Origin: Arthrobacter crystallopoietes
GTDB lineage: Bacteria; Actinomycetota; Actinomycetes; Actinomycetales; Micrococcaceae
Direction: 5' to 3'
DNA length: 64,000 nucleotides
Assembly: GCF_002849715.1 (NCBI RefSeq)
Contig: NZ_CP018863.1
Coordinates: forward strand, 1,922,001 to 1,986,000
The translations under genes and the position numbers were made by a program. Positions 49,905 through 58,605 of this stretch are shown one piece after another. Positions within the stretch are counted from its first letter, which is position 1; the number at the start of each line of letters is the position of its first letter. The notes under the pieces are model-generated. The model had not been told where the DNA came from. It did no database searches and saw nothing but the letters and a program-made list of their open reading frames with translations.

Positions 49905-50660
49905 TCAGCCGGCCAGCAGGTCCGCGAGCGGGCCGCTGGGCAGATGGATCCATCCTTCCTGGCGGGCAGCTTCGAGGTGTTCGTCGCCCGGTTGAAGCGT
50001 TGCTCCAATGCGGGTGGCGCGGGTTGTCAGCGATGCGATGAGGGAATCCAGCAGGTCATCGGACGCAACCAAGGCATCCCGATGCGGTCCGAGTTTGAGC
50101 CACGGTGCCATGTCTTCCAGCTGGTTCAGAATGAGGTGACGGACTTCTGATTCGGGCGTTCCCTTGCCCTTGTACTTCCGCGCTTCGATGTGCCACAGCT
50201 TGAGCGAAGCCGCCGGATAAACCTCCATGAGCCGGCCGGATCCATCAAGAGGTTGGTAGCCGTGTTCCTTGGCGATCTTGGCCTGGATGACCGCGCAGCG
50301 CATAGCGGGATGGGCCAGGCGGTCCGCCGAAACGCTCAACGGAATCAGGCCGGTGATGCTCGTGACGAACCTGTCGCAGTCCCGATAGGCCAGCAGGCGG
50401 CGGCCAGCGATGCCGTCGTGCTGGAGTACGGCATCCGCGTCGCGGTTCAGGTGGCCGCTGAGAAAAGGCCGCAACGCTTGCGGCCAGCCGACCGGGCAAT
50501 CAATCCCGGTGGCATCCGCGCCCGCGAAGAGGGCGACGATATCCTCGTCGGTAACGCCGAGGGACAAATGGGTCAGCCGTGCGGCATCCGGCGTCCAGTC
50601 GAGGACGGCAGCCGCGGTTTTCTTCGGGTCTGCGGCAAGATCGATGCCGAGGGTCTTCAT
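49905..50660 (-). CDS. DUF429 domain protein, 251 aa
   Basis: This protein has the RNase H-like pattern of DUF429: KTLGIDLAADPKKTAAAVLDW at the N-terminus with the first Asp, ATGIDCPVGWPQALRPFL with the second, then RYCD-like RDCDRFV and LMEVYPAASLKLW. A late Asp pair is in VASDDLLDSLIASL. Members are predicted nucleases or nucleotide-processing enzymes without known substrate. It is not linked to the neighbours by strand or spacing. Confidence 0.8.
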   Translation of the reverse strand: MKTLGIDLAADPKKTAAAVLDWTPDAARLTHLSLGVTDEDIVALFAGADATGIDCPVGWPQALRPFLSGHLNRDADAVLQHDGIAGRRLLAYRDCDRFVTSITGLIPLSVSADRLAHPAMRCAVIQAKIAKEHGYQPLDGSGRLMEVYPAASLKLWHIEARKYKGKGTPESEVRHLILNQLEDMAPWLKLGPHRDALVASDDLLDSLIASLTTRATRIGATLQPGDEHLEAARQEGWIHLPSGPLADLLAG

Positions 50661-50737
50661 GCACCTACTCTATTGGTGGCCCGTTGAAGAAGTTCGGGCC
50701 GGGGTGATGGATCCACAGCCAGGGGGAGGACGCTTGA

Positions 50738-51385
50738 GTGAGTGACGCCGCTGAGTTCGTGGACGCCGCGCTCCAGCGTGAATCGTCGTGGGAACGGGCC
50801 GAGGCTTGGGAAGCGCAGCTGGGCAACGGCCTGAGTTACTACGGGGCGTCGGTCGGGGCGGTGCGCGGAACGATCCGCGACGCCGGCCGGCGGTACCCGA
50901 AGCTGTCGCACGACGAGATCACCGCGCTGAGCTCCGAGCTGTGGGCGGTGCCGGTGTTTGAGCGCCGCCTTGCCGCCGTCGTTCTGCTGCAATCCAACCT
51001 CCGCCTGCTGGACAATTCCGACCTGACGCGGTTGGAGGGCTTTGTGCGCTCGGCGCGATTGCGTGCCCTGGTCGATCCGCTGGCCGTGGACGTCGTCGGG
51101 CCCATGGTCGAGAGGCTGGACGCCCCGCTACGTGTCCGCGCGGACGCGGTGTTGGACCGCTGGGCGGAGGACGACGACGTGTGGTTGCGTCGCGCCGTCG
51201 TGCTCTCGCCGCTGCGGGCGCTCCGGAAAGGAGGAGGTGACTGGGACAGGTTCGTCCGGCGCGCGAAGATCCTGCTGGAACAGTCCGAGGGTGCCGGGGC
51301 GGAGGGCGACGTCGTCCGCGAAGCTGTCGCCCTGGTGCTGGCCGAGGTGGCGAAAACCCGGCCGGAGCTGCAGCTGCCGCCGTAG
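50738..51385 (+). CDS. DNA alkylation repair protein (AlkD/AlkC family)
   Basis: The 215-residue protein matches the DNA_alkylation (PF08713) group: YYGASVGAVRGTIRDAGRRYPKLSHDEITALSSELWAVPVFERRLAAVVLLQ, DLTRLEGFVRSARLRALVDPL and WAEDDDVWLRRAVVLSPLRALR. AlkD is a HEAT-repeat glycosylase that removes N3- and N7-alkylpurines. The W-D/E catalytic setting (AVPVFERR in place of EhRy) suggests activity but cannot be proved. It begins with GTG at 50738, divergent from DUF429 with 77 bases between starts. Confidence 0.88.
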   Translation: MSDAAEFVDAALQRESSWERAEAWEAQLGNGLSYYGASVGAVRGTIRDAGRRYPKLSHDEITALSSELWAVPVFERRLAAVVLLQSNLRLLDNSDLTRLEGFVRSARLRALVDPLAVDVVGPMVERLDAPLRVRADAVLDRWAEDDDVWLRRAVVLSPLRALRKGGGDWDRFVRRAKILLEQSEGAGAEGDVVREAVALVLAEVAKTRPELQLPP

Positions 51386-51548
51386 CCGCTTGCCGCGGTA
51401 CTCCAGCCTGGGCAGGGTCACATTTTTGGTGGAACCGAAGCGGCAGCGGGTATAAGATCAGGCCTCATCGGGCCGGAAGGCCGGCCCGTCCCGGTGCTTC
51501 GGCCGGGGGCAGGCCGAAAGATTGCCGGGCTGAGCAGGAAGGCCAGCC

Positions 51549-52712
51549 ATGGAGCACGTTCGGGCCCTTGAGCAGTCGATGAACCCCTACCCCCACTACG
51601 AAGCGATGCGCGAAACCGCGCCGGTCTTCCACGATGAGCAGACCGGCATGTGGCAAGTTTTCAAGTACGACGACGTCCACCGCGTCCTGTCCGAGCACGC
51701 CACGTTTTCCTCCCAACGGCCCGATGATGATCAGTCGGAAACGGGCCGCCTGTTCGCGGCCAGCCTGATCAACACCGATCCGCCACGGCACCGGCAGTTG
51801 CGCTCGCTGGTCAGCCAGGCGTTCACGCCCAAGGCGGTGGATGCGCTGGCCCCGCGCATCGCGGAGATAACCGAGGAACTGCTGGACGCGTTCGCCCCGG
51901 CTGGCACGGCCGATCTGGTCAAGGAGCTCGCTTACCCGCTGCCGGTAATCGTGATCGCGGAACTGATGGGCATACCGGCCGAAGACCGAGACCGTTTCAA
52001 GCTGTGGTCAGACGCGATCGTCAGCACGGTCACGGGTGATCAGGGGGAATCCGGGCATGCACTCCACGGTGAGATGATCGAATATTTCCTGAGCATGATC
52101 GAACAGCGACGGCGAACCCCGGGACACGACCTGATCAGCGCATTGCTGGCTGCCGAGATCGACGGGCAGCAACTGACCGTTCCCGAACTGCTCGGCTTCT
52201 GCGCCCTGCTGCTGGTGGCCGGCAACGAAACGACCACCAACCTGATCGGCAATGCTGTGCTGACCTTCACCGAACATCCCGGCACTGTCGAGCGGCTGCT
52301 GGCCGAACCGGAACTGCTGCCGCACGCGATCGAGGAAGTGCTGCGCTACCGCTCTCCGGTCCAGGCCATGTATCGGGCAGCTGCCGCCGAGACCATGCTG
52401 GGGGACCAGAGCATTCCGGCAGGCTCGGTGCTCATCGCCTGGATCGGTTCGGCAAACCGCGACCCGCGGCAGTTCGAAAGGGCTGAAGAGTACGACGTCG
52501 ACCGACCGCCATTCCACCACCTCGCCTTCGGCCAAGGCGTCCACTTTTGCCTCGGCGCACCACTTGCCCGGCTGGAGGCGCGAATCGCCCTGCAGGCCGT
52601 GCTCGCCCGTTTGCCTGGAATCAGCGTGTTGGCGGAGCCACCGCTGGAACGGGTGGACAGCACTATCGTGTTCGGCCCGAAGCAGCTCCCGGTCACCTGG
52701 CAGCAGGCGTGA
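51549..52712 (+). CDS. Cytochrome P450 (bacterial class I, CYP107-like)
   Basis: The 387-residue P450 has the canonical bacterial motifs: I-helix LLLVAGNETTTNLIGNAV, ExxR in AIEEVLRYRSPVQAM, and heme loop LAFGQGVHFCLGAPLARLEARI. The substrate-binding region SLINTDPPRHRQLRSLVSQAF is normal. It stands alone, with no ferredoxin or reductase beside it, between a DNA repair gene and a convergent ThDP enzyme. The substrate is unknown. A GC-rich stretch with several inverted repeats lies just upstream (51465-51530). Confidence 0.92.
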   Translation: MEHVRALEQSMNPYPHYEAMRETAPVFHDEQTGMWQVFKYDDVHRVLSEHATFSSQRPDDDQSETGRLFAASLINTDPPRHRQLRSLVSQAFTPKAVDALAPRIAEITEELLDAFAPAGTADLVKELAYPLPVIVIAELMGIPAEDRDRFKLWSDAIVSTVTGDQGESGHALHGEMIEYFLSMIEQRRRTPGHDLISALLAAEIDGQQLTVPELLGFCALLLVAGNETTTNLIGNAVLTFTEHPGTVERLLAEPELLPHAIEEVLRYRSPVQAMYRAAAAETMLGDQSIPAGSVLIAWIGSANRDPRQFERAEEYDVDRPPFHHLAFGQGVHFCLGAPLARLEARIALQAVLARLPGISVLAEPPLERVDSTIVFGPKQLPVTWQQA

Positions 52713-52796
52713 GCGCCAGACGAACACTCGACAAACTTGCGATGTTGTCCGTGTCGAGGTCGTTCCGGCGGCCCGGCGACGCCTGCTGCTGTCCCA

Positions 52797-54446
52797 CTAT
52801 TTTTTCTTGAGGGTCAGTTCGATGATTTCGAGAATGTACGGCGCGATCACGTTTCGGGAAATGCGAAGGTCGACGACGAGGGTGCCGCGTGCACCTTCGT
52901 CCACCCAGTGCTGGACAGCGTCGAGGTCGTCCATGGTATGGGCCACGAGGCCGGTGGCACCGAAGCCTTCAGCCAGCTTGGCGAAATCCACTTGATCGAT
53001 TTCCATGATCTTCTGGTCCAGGCCCTGGGATCCGTACTGGTGGATCTCCGCACCATAACAGGCGTCGTTGAAGACGAGAACGACGGCGCTCTTGGCAGTG
53101 CGGACAAGGGAATCCAAGTCAGGAAGTCCCATGAGTCCACCGCCGTCTCCGGTGGCAACTATGGTGGTGGCGTCGGGACGGGCGAGTGCGGCGCCGGGGG
53201 CCGAGGGCAGGCCGAGGCCTATGGACTGGTACTGGGTGCCGACCATGGTGAGGCTGTCGGGTGCCGGCAAATCGAAGTAGTAACTGGTCCAGCCAATGAA
53301 ATGTCCTCCGTCCGAGACGATCTGCCGATTGGCCGGGAGGATGCGGTTCAGGTGCTCCATGGCTGTCCGAGGGTCGAGACGTCCGTCGGGGGCCTGGCCC
53401 GTGCCGGGGTCGCGGCTGAAATTCAGTCGGGAGCCGCGGGCATCTTCGGCGATTCCTTCCCAAGGGCGCGCGGGTGGAGTGTGGTTGGTGAGTAGTTCGA
53501 GCAGCACAGAGGCGGCTTCGCTGGCGTCGCCGCGGATGTAAACGTCGACCATGGGGTTGGTCTTTTCGGGAAGCACATCGATCTGGATAAGCGTGGCTTC
53601 GGGGGAGAACTGTGTTCCGAATGCGGTGGTGAATTGGTTCAGTCCGACGCCGACGGCGAGCACGACGTCGGCCTGCCTTATAAGTTTGGAGGTGTCCTCC
53701 GATGCGAAGCCGCCGCAGACACCGAGGTCGAAGCCCCGGCCGGCGAAGGTTCCCCGGGCAGGGGCTGACGTAGTAGTCAACGCGCCGATGCGATCGGCAA
53801 GTCCACCCAGATACGCGGCCGCATCTCGGGCGCCGCGCCCGGCGAGGATCAGCGGCCGATGGGCGCCGGAGAGCAAGCCTGCCGCTTTCGCGATGGCCCG
53901 CTGGTCCAGCGGTTCAGCGCTGACAGTCGACGGCGCCGTTGAGGGTGTGTGCTCGTCGGCTGCTGGCGCTGCGGCGGTGTCATAAGGAATGAAGAGGACC
54001 ACGGGAAGGCGTTCGGCTTGGGCCAGACGGAAGGCTTCGCGTGTGGTTGCTGCTGGTGTCTTCGTGTCGACGGTCAAGGTGCGTGCGCCGACTCCTTGGG
54101 CGAGGGCGACCTGGTCGACGTCCCATGGCCGGGGCCCGGTAGTGGGTTCTCCACCGACGACAAACACTAGCGGGGTGCGCGAACAGACCGCCTCGGCGAG
54201 CGGTGTCAGGGCATTGGTGTAACCGGGACCATAAGTGGTTGTGGCGACTGCGATGCGCCGGCTGACCCGATAGTAGGCATCGGCGGAGGCAACGGTTGCC
54301 GCCTCATGGCGCAGCCCGGTCATGCGGACCCGGCCGCCCCGCGCCAGGGCATCGGTGAAGTAGGCGTTGCCGTTACCCATGAGGGCGAATACTTCGGTGG
54401 TGTGTTCGACGACAGCGCCGGCGACGGCTTCGGAGACAGTAATCAT
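52797..54446 (-). CDS. ThDP-dependent acetolactate-synthase-like enzyme
   Basis: This 549-residue protein has the three-domain layout of the POX/AHAS/decarboxylase family. The activating Glu48 is in GLRHEAATVASA; the cofactor motif GDGGGLMGLPDLDSLVRTAKSAVVLVFND (GDG...N) is near residue 440. The central domain includes RPLILAGRGARD. A FAD-binding quadrupole site is not obvious, so it is more likely a decarboxylase or carboligase than true acetolactate synthase. It follows the flavin-reductase/GntR fusion on the same strand by 29 bases and is divergent from the AtuA operon. The alpha-keto acid substrate is unknown. Confidence 0.88.
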   Translation of the reverse strand: MITVSEAVAGAVVEHTTEVFALMGNGNAYFTDALARGGRVRMTGLRHEAATVASADAYYRVSRRIAVATTTYGPGYTNALTPLAEAVCSRTPLVFVVGGEPTTGPRPWDVDQVALAQGVGARTLTVDTKTPAATTREAFRLAQAERLPVVLFIPYDTAAAPAADEHTPSTAPSTVSAEPLDQRAIAKAAGLLSGAHRPLILAGRGARDAAAYLGGLADRIGALTTTSAPARGTFAGRGFDLGVCGGFASEDTSKLIRQADVVLAVGVGLNQFTTAFGTQFSPEATLIQIDVLPEKTNPMVDVYIRGDASEAASVLLELLTNHTPPARPWEGIAEDARGSRLNFSRDPGTGQAPDGRLDPRTAMEHLNRILPANRQIVSDGGHFIGWTSYYFDLPAPDSLTMVGTQYQSIGLGLPSAPGAALARPDATTIVATGDGGGLMGLPDLDSLVRTAKSAVVLVFNDACYGAEIHQYGSQGLDQKIMEIDQVDFAKLAEGFGATGLVAHTMDDLDAVQHWVDEGARGTLVVDLRISRNVIAPYILEIIELTLKKK

Positions 54447-54475
54447 GAATCAGTCCTTGAAAGTCAGAGGTTTGT

Positions 54476-55636
54476 TTAGACGGTCCCGCCACAGGCCGTT
54501 ATGGCGTCGGCAGCTATTCCGGCGACAACGTCCAGATGGCGCCGGACGGCCGCGCGGGCAGCCGTGGAGTCTCGGGCGACTACTGCGTCCGCCAACTCGA
54601 TCAGGTTGCCATGGTCCAGCATTTCGGTCCGCGCCCCCTCCGGCAGGATGCTGAACCACAGTGCGGCCGTGGACAGCTCTTCATATGCCCCCAACAGTTG
54701 TACGGAGGGAGAGAGCCCGATCAATCGGCGATGGAAGAGCCTGACTGCATCCAGGTATCCGGCTAGGTCCGCCGATGCCTGGGTGCCGACAACGGCGGTG
54801 AGAGCTGCCCTCGCCACCCGGAGCTCCTCGATCTGCTCCTCGCGTGCGTGCGGCAGGTACGTGTCTATTACGCCGGCTTCGATTGCCGCTTGGGCGGCGA
54901 AGAAGCCCTGCGCGAGTTCGGCGGTGATGGGGGCGACCAGCACCGAACCGTCCGCGGTTCGCGTGACAAGCCCTTCGGATTCGAGCCGCACCATTCCTTG
55001 CCGAATGTACTCCGGCCGGCTGCGCAACTGCTCCGCCAGCACCTGGGGGTCCAATGGGGCCGATAAGGGCGTCTTCCGTTGGAGGACGTGCTGCCGCAGC
55101 GACTTGTATGCTTTCTCGACCGCGCCGTGCTCAAAGCGTCCGAAGGTCCCCCGATAGTAGGTCAGTGGTTCTCCGGGAAACGCGGCAGCGTCGACGACCT
55201 CGCCCATGAACACCGTGTGGGTTCCGCCTACAGTCGTTTCAGCCACGCGGCAGGCGATGGTAGCCAGAGACCCCTCGATCAGCGGTACACCGTTCCCTGC
55301 CGGGGCCCAGGGGATGCCGGCGAACTTGTCGGTGCCTTTGCGGGCGAACGCCGAGGCGGTGTCCCCCTGGTCCTGGGCGAGGATGTTTACGCCGAAAACT
55401 CCCGACGCCGCAATCTGATCGTGCGTGGCGCTGGACCGGTTGAGACAAACCAGCATCATTGGAGGGTCCATCGAGAGGGAAGCCACCGCCGATGCCGTGG
55501 TTCCGGTTGGAAGCCCCTCGTTCGTCGTCGTGATGACCGTAACTCCGGTGGCGAAGTGTCCCGCCACATCCCGGAACAAGGTCTGGTCAACCAGCTGTTG
55601 AGGACTTTCTCCAGCCTGCAGATCGGTGGTTTTCAT
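54476..55636 (-). CDS. Flavin reductase domain fused to GntR-like HTH and FCD domains
   Basis: In this 386-residue protein, residues about 18-175 are a flavin-reductase-like (HpaC/RutF) domain: FRDVAGHFATGVTVITTTNEGLPTGTTASAVASLSMDPPMMLVCLN and GTHTVFMGEVVDAA. Residues about 180-245 resemble a GntR winged helix (VLAEQLRSRPEYIRQGMVRLESEGLVTRT). Residues about 250-380 are an FCD domain (FHRRLIGLSPSVQLL, LDHGNLIELADAVVARDSTAARAAVRRHLDVV). It might sense flavin redox state or aromatic ligand while reducing flavin for a monooxygenase. No monooxygenase partner is adjacent. The fusion is one continuous ORF with no stop or shift. Confidence 0.85.
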   Translation of the reverse strand: MKTTDLQAGESPQQLVDQTLFRDVAGHFATGVTVITTTNEGLPTGTTASAVASLSMDPPMMLVCLNRSSATHDQIAASGVFGVNILAQDQGDTASAFARKGTDKFAGIPWAPAGNGVPLIEGSLATIACRVAETTVGGTHTVFMGEVVDAAAFPGEPLTYYRGTFGRFEHGAVEKAYKSLRQHVLQRKTPLSAPLDPQVLAEQLRSRPEYIRQGMVRLESEGLVTRTADGSVLVAPITAELAQGFFAAQAAIEAGVIDTYLPHAREEQIEELRVARAALTAVVGTQASADLAGYLDAVRLFHRRLIGLSPSVQLLGAYEELSTAALWFSILPEGARTEMLDHGNLIELADAVVARDSTAARAAVRRHLDVVAGIAADAITACGGTV

Positions 55637-55750
55637 AGTGTTTCTCCTGAAGTAGCGGGTCCGGCGCGAGCGCCGCTTGGAAAGACAGTAGCAAGGTCAC
55701 AAACATTTGTTAATGAAAAACTATTGCCTTGGTCACATTCCATCCGTAAT

Positions 55751-55764
55751 GTAACACTCGTTAC
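55751..55764. promoter_or_regulatory. Inverted repeat in the AtuA / fusion divergent promoter
   Basis: GTAAC and GTTAC are separated by four bases (55751-55764) within the 188-base region between the divergent genes. Its AT-rich upstream part (55690-55730) includes a second weak palindrome, CATTTGTTAATG. The fusion protein's HTH is the natural candidate to bind here. Confidence 0.5.
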
Positions 55765-55824
55765 TGAGACGGTCGATGGACCGTGATTCTCCGCATTCTT
55801 CTGATTCAAAGGTCAGGTACAGCA

Positions 55825-57195
55825 ATGACAGTTAGTTACCTCTCTCCGGTGGGGATGCTCGGTGGCGGTTTCACGCCCGAGTATTTCGAGACCGCCGTAC
55901 GGGAGCGTCCCTTGGATTTTGTGGCTGTCGATTCCGGTTCTACCGACGGCGGCGCCAACAATCTCGGTGAAGACAAGTTCTTCTTCTCCCGTGACGCGGT
56001 CAAGCGCGATCTTCGGCTGCTCCTGATCGAGACCCGGCGCAAGGACATTCCGCTGCTGGTTGGATCCTGCGGCGGGTCAGGCGGAAACTGGAATCTCAAT
56101 TGGATGTGGGAGATCGTCGAGGAAGTGGCCCGGGAAGAGGGGCTGAGCTTCACCGCTGCCCTGATTCCCGCTGAACCCGACAGGGAGGTCTTGATCGGGA
56201 AACTCCGCGACGGCCGCATCCGGGAGCTCGATCCCGCACCTGAGATCACGGAAGACACCTTCCGGGACACCCACCGTATTGTGGCGATGATGGGCGCCGA
56301 ACCATTTCAGAAGGCGTTGGAAGGCGGCGCCGACGTCGTCCTTGCCGGCCGCGCCAGCGACGCAGCCCTAATGGCCGCAATCCCCTTGATGAAGGGCGTC
56401 GACGCCGGTCTGGCGTGGCATGCTGCGAAGATCGCCGAATGCGGCGGGGCAGCCGTCACCCAGATGACAAAGCCCGAAGGGATGATCTGCACTTTCGACG
56501 ACGACTACTTCATCCTGGAGCCAGTCAGCCCCGAACAGCAGTGCACCCCCACAAGCGTCGCATCCCACGCCCTCTATGAGACGGCGAACCCCGTAGAAAT
56601 GCAGGAGCCCGGCGGCACGATGCTGCTGGACGGGGTCAGGTATGAGGCCCACACCGACCGGAGCGTCAAGGTCAGTGGCAGCCGGTTCCAGCCGGCCGAT
56701 GCGTATACCGTCAAGCTTGAGGGAGCCGCCCTCCAGGGCTATCGGTCTGCCGTTATCGGCGGTGTCACCGACCCGGTGATCCTGCGCAACTTTGACGAGT
56801 GGTTCGAAAATGCAAAAGCCGGAGCGGACTACACCATGCGCCGGGCGCTCGGAGACGAGCGGGCCGATCTATGCAAGACAACATTCCGCATCTATGGCCG
56901 CAACGGCGTCCTGGGAGACAGGGAAACACGCAAGTTCGACAACGACCACGAGATCGGCATCTTCATGGTCACCGTCGCGCCGACCCAGGAACTGGCCAAC
57001 AGCGCCATGGCCACCATCAGCCACACCATTCTGCACTTCCCGGTGCCGCAGTGGCATGGATTGGTATCCAACCTGGCGTTCCCCGAGGCGCCGCACGAAA
57101 TCGAACTTGGCCCGTCCTATTCCTTCGTTCTGAACCATGTGGTCGAACTGGACGACCCGCTGGAGTTTTACGACATCGAATTCAAGGAGGTATGA
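55825..57195 (+). CDS. AtuA-family protein (DUF1446)
   Basis: The 456-residue protein matches the acyclic terpene utilisation AtuA / DUF1446 family: SPVGMLGGGFTPEYFETAVRERPLDFVAVDSGSTDGG, LVGSCGGSGGNWNLNWMWEIV, ADVVLAGRASDAALMAAIPL and GAALQGYRSAVIGGVTDP. The biochemical role of the family is not settled; it is often with acyl-CoA or hydroxy-acid catabolic genes. ATG at 55825 is preferred since the family starts with the TVSYLSPVG strand. It overlaps nothing but is 2 bases from its DUF4387 partner, an arrangement that is constant for this pair. Confidence 0.9.
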   Translation: MTVSYLSPVGMLGGGFTPEYFETAVRERPLDFVAVDSGSTDGGANNLGEDKFFFSRDAVKRDLRLLLIETRRKDIPLLVGSCGGSGGNWNLNWMWEIVEEVAREEGLSFTAALIPAEPDREVLIGKLRDGRIRELDPAPEITEDTFRDTHRIVAMMGAEPFQKALEGGADVVLAGRASDAALMAAIPLMKGVDAGLAWHAAKIAECGGAAVTQMTKPEGMICTFDDDYFILEPVSPEQQCTPTSVASHALYETANPVEMQEPGGTMLLDGVRYEAHTDRSVKVSGSRFQPADAYTVKLEGAALQGYRSAVIGGVTDPVILRNFDEWFENAKAGADYTMRRALGDERADLCKTTFRIYGRNGVLGDRETRKFDNDHEIGIFMVTVAPTQELANSAMATISHTILHFPVPQWHGLVSNLAFPEAPHEIELGPSYSFVLNHVVELDDPLEFYDIEFKEV

Positions 57196-57197
57196 CC

Positions 57198-57524
57198 ATG
57201 GCGACCCTTGGTTCCCTGGCAAAACTCATCCGGAGCAAGAACGCCGGACCGTGGAAGCTGACCGTTGACGTGATGCTTCCCGACACCGAAACCTACGACC
57301 GCGTCGTGTCCTCCGGGATCATCGATCAGGCCACCATCAGCAGGTTGTTTGGGATGGATCCGGACAAGGTGGAGATCTACAACTACGCCCCGGCCAAAGC
57401 CATCAAGATCAGCTTTCCCAGGTTCCGTCCCAACGGCCATCCCGAGGACACGGACCTCTTCGGCGGCCAGCAATTCGCTCCGCTTGTGGACCTTGAGGTC
57501 CCACCTGTGCATTCCATCCCATAA
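57198..57524 (+). CDS. DUF4387 domain protein (AtuA partner)
   Basis: This 108-residue protein is a complete DUF4387: LGSLAKLIRSKNAGPWKLTVDVMLPDTETYDRVVSSGIIDQATISRLFGMD, ending with VEIYNYAPAKAIKISFPRF. DUF4387 occurs next to or fused with AtuA-like DUF1446 and probably forms one enzyme with it. ATG at 57198 is selected since AAGGAGG (57184-57190) is then 7 bases away. No metal- or cofactor-binding motif is evident. Confidence 0.92.
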   Translation: MATLGSLAKLIRSKNAGPWKLTVDVMLPDTETYDRVVSSGIIDQATISRLFGMDPDKVEIYNYAPAKAIKISFPRFRPNGHPEDTDLFGGQQFAPLVDLEVPPVHSIP

Positions 57525-57575
57525 CAATCCACAATTCGCTCCCGCAACGACGCGGGTTTTTCAGGAAGGTCCACC

Positions 57576-58580
57576 ATGCACCGCACGAAGTCACGCATTT
57601 TTGCCATTCCCGCTGCCCTGGCCGCCCTCGCGCTGGCCGGTTGCGGCGGAAGCACATCTTCATCTTCTGAAACTGCCGCCGCGGCGCCGGAAGGCGAAAT
57701 GACCGCCGTTACCATCAGCATTCCGCCGTCGTCCTTTGCCACACCCATGTATCTGGGCGTTGAGGAAGGAATCTTCGAGAAGCATGGGTTCGACGTCACC
57801 CTCCAGCCGGGCACGTCCATGGCTGAAATGATGCCGCTGCTGATGAATGGCCAGGCGCAGTACATCTTTGCCGACCTGCACAACACCATCATCGCCACGG
57901 AAGAAGGCATGCCGATCGCGGTCGGCGCACCCAACGGCGTCAACGCCGAATCCGAACCTGACGGCAAGGGCTTCGCGAACCTGATGGTTGCCGAGGACTC
58001 GGGTATCAATGGACTGAAAGACCTTGAGGGCAAGAAGATCGGGACAAACAGCATCAATGGGCAGGCGCAGCTTGACACCACGACCTACCTTGAGTCCAAA
58101 GGTGTAGACACCTCGGGCATCGAATGGATTGCCGTTCCAACACAGCAGGCGGTGGCCGGCCTCAAGCAGGGCCAGTACGACGCCATCACCATCGCTGAGC
58201 CCGGCGGCACCGCCGCCATGCAAGGCGGCGGCGTAAAAATGATCGGCTCCGCGGACGCGGCAATGCCCGGTGCCCCGATGTTCGTACTCGCTGCGCAGGA
58301 GTCCTACCTGCAGGAGGACCCGGAGCGTGCCCAGCGTTTCCAAGAGGCCATGATCGAGGCCAACACCATGGCCAACAACGATCGCGCCGCCGTCGAGGAA
58401 ACGCTGGCTTCCTTCATGGAACTCCCCAAGGAAATTATCGGGGAAACGGTGCTTCCCAACTTCTCCGAGGTACCTTTCGAACCGGCCGCAGCTGAACCGG
58501 TTATCGAGCGGCTGAAGGTAAACGGCATCCTGCCGAAGGACAGCGCACCCGACCTCGAGGCGCTATTCCCCGTGAAGTAA
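57576..58580 (+). CDS. ABC transporter substrate-binding lipoprotein (NMT1/SsuA type)
   Basis: The 334-residue protein has a lipoprotein signal with Cys in ALAGCGG near residue 24 and a periplasmic-binding fold II body like the NMT1/THI5, TauA and SsuA group: ATPMYLGVEEGIFEKHGFDVTL, then GINGLKDLEGKKIGTNSINGQAQL and VAGLKQGQYDAITIAEP. That family binds sulfonates, pyrimidines, phthalates and other small aromatics. With two TauC-like permeases and one ATPase it forms a complete importer. Confidence 0.92.
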   Translation: MHRTKSRIFAIPAALAALALAGCGGSTSSSSETAAAAPEGEMTAVTISIPPSSFATPMYLGVEEGIFEKHGFDVTLQPGTSMAEMMPLLMNGQAQYIFADLHNTIIATEEGMPIAVGAPNGVNAESEPDGKGFANLMVAEDSGINGLKDLEGKKIGTNSINGQAQLDTTTYLESKGVDTSGIEWIAVPTQQAVAGLKQGQYDAITIAEPGGTAAMQGGGVKMIGSADAAMPGAPMFVLAAQESYLQEDPERAQRFQEAMIEANTMANNDRAAVEETLASFMELPKEIIGETVLPNFSEVPFEPAAAEPVIERLKVNGILPKDSAPDLEALFPVK

Positions 58581-58605
58581 TCCCGCGCTACCCGGAGGAG
58601 CGAAT

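Noticed and set aside
51465..51548. Riboswitch upstream of the orphan P450 gene
   Set aside because: The GC-rich inverted repeats do not match any riboswitch consensus I can recognise, and similar stems are common at this base composition.
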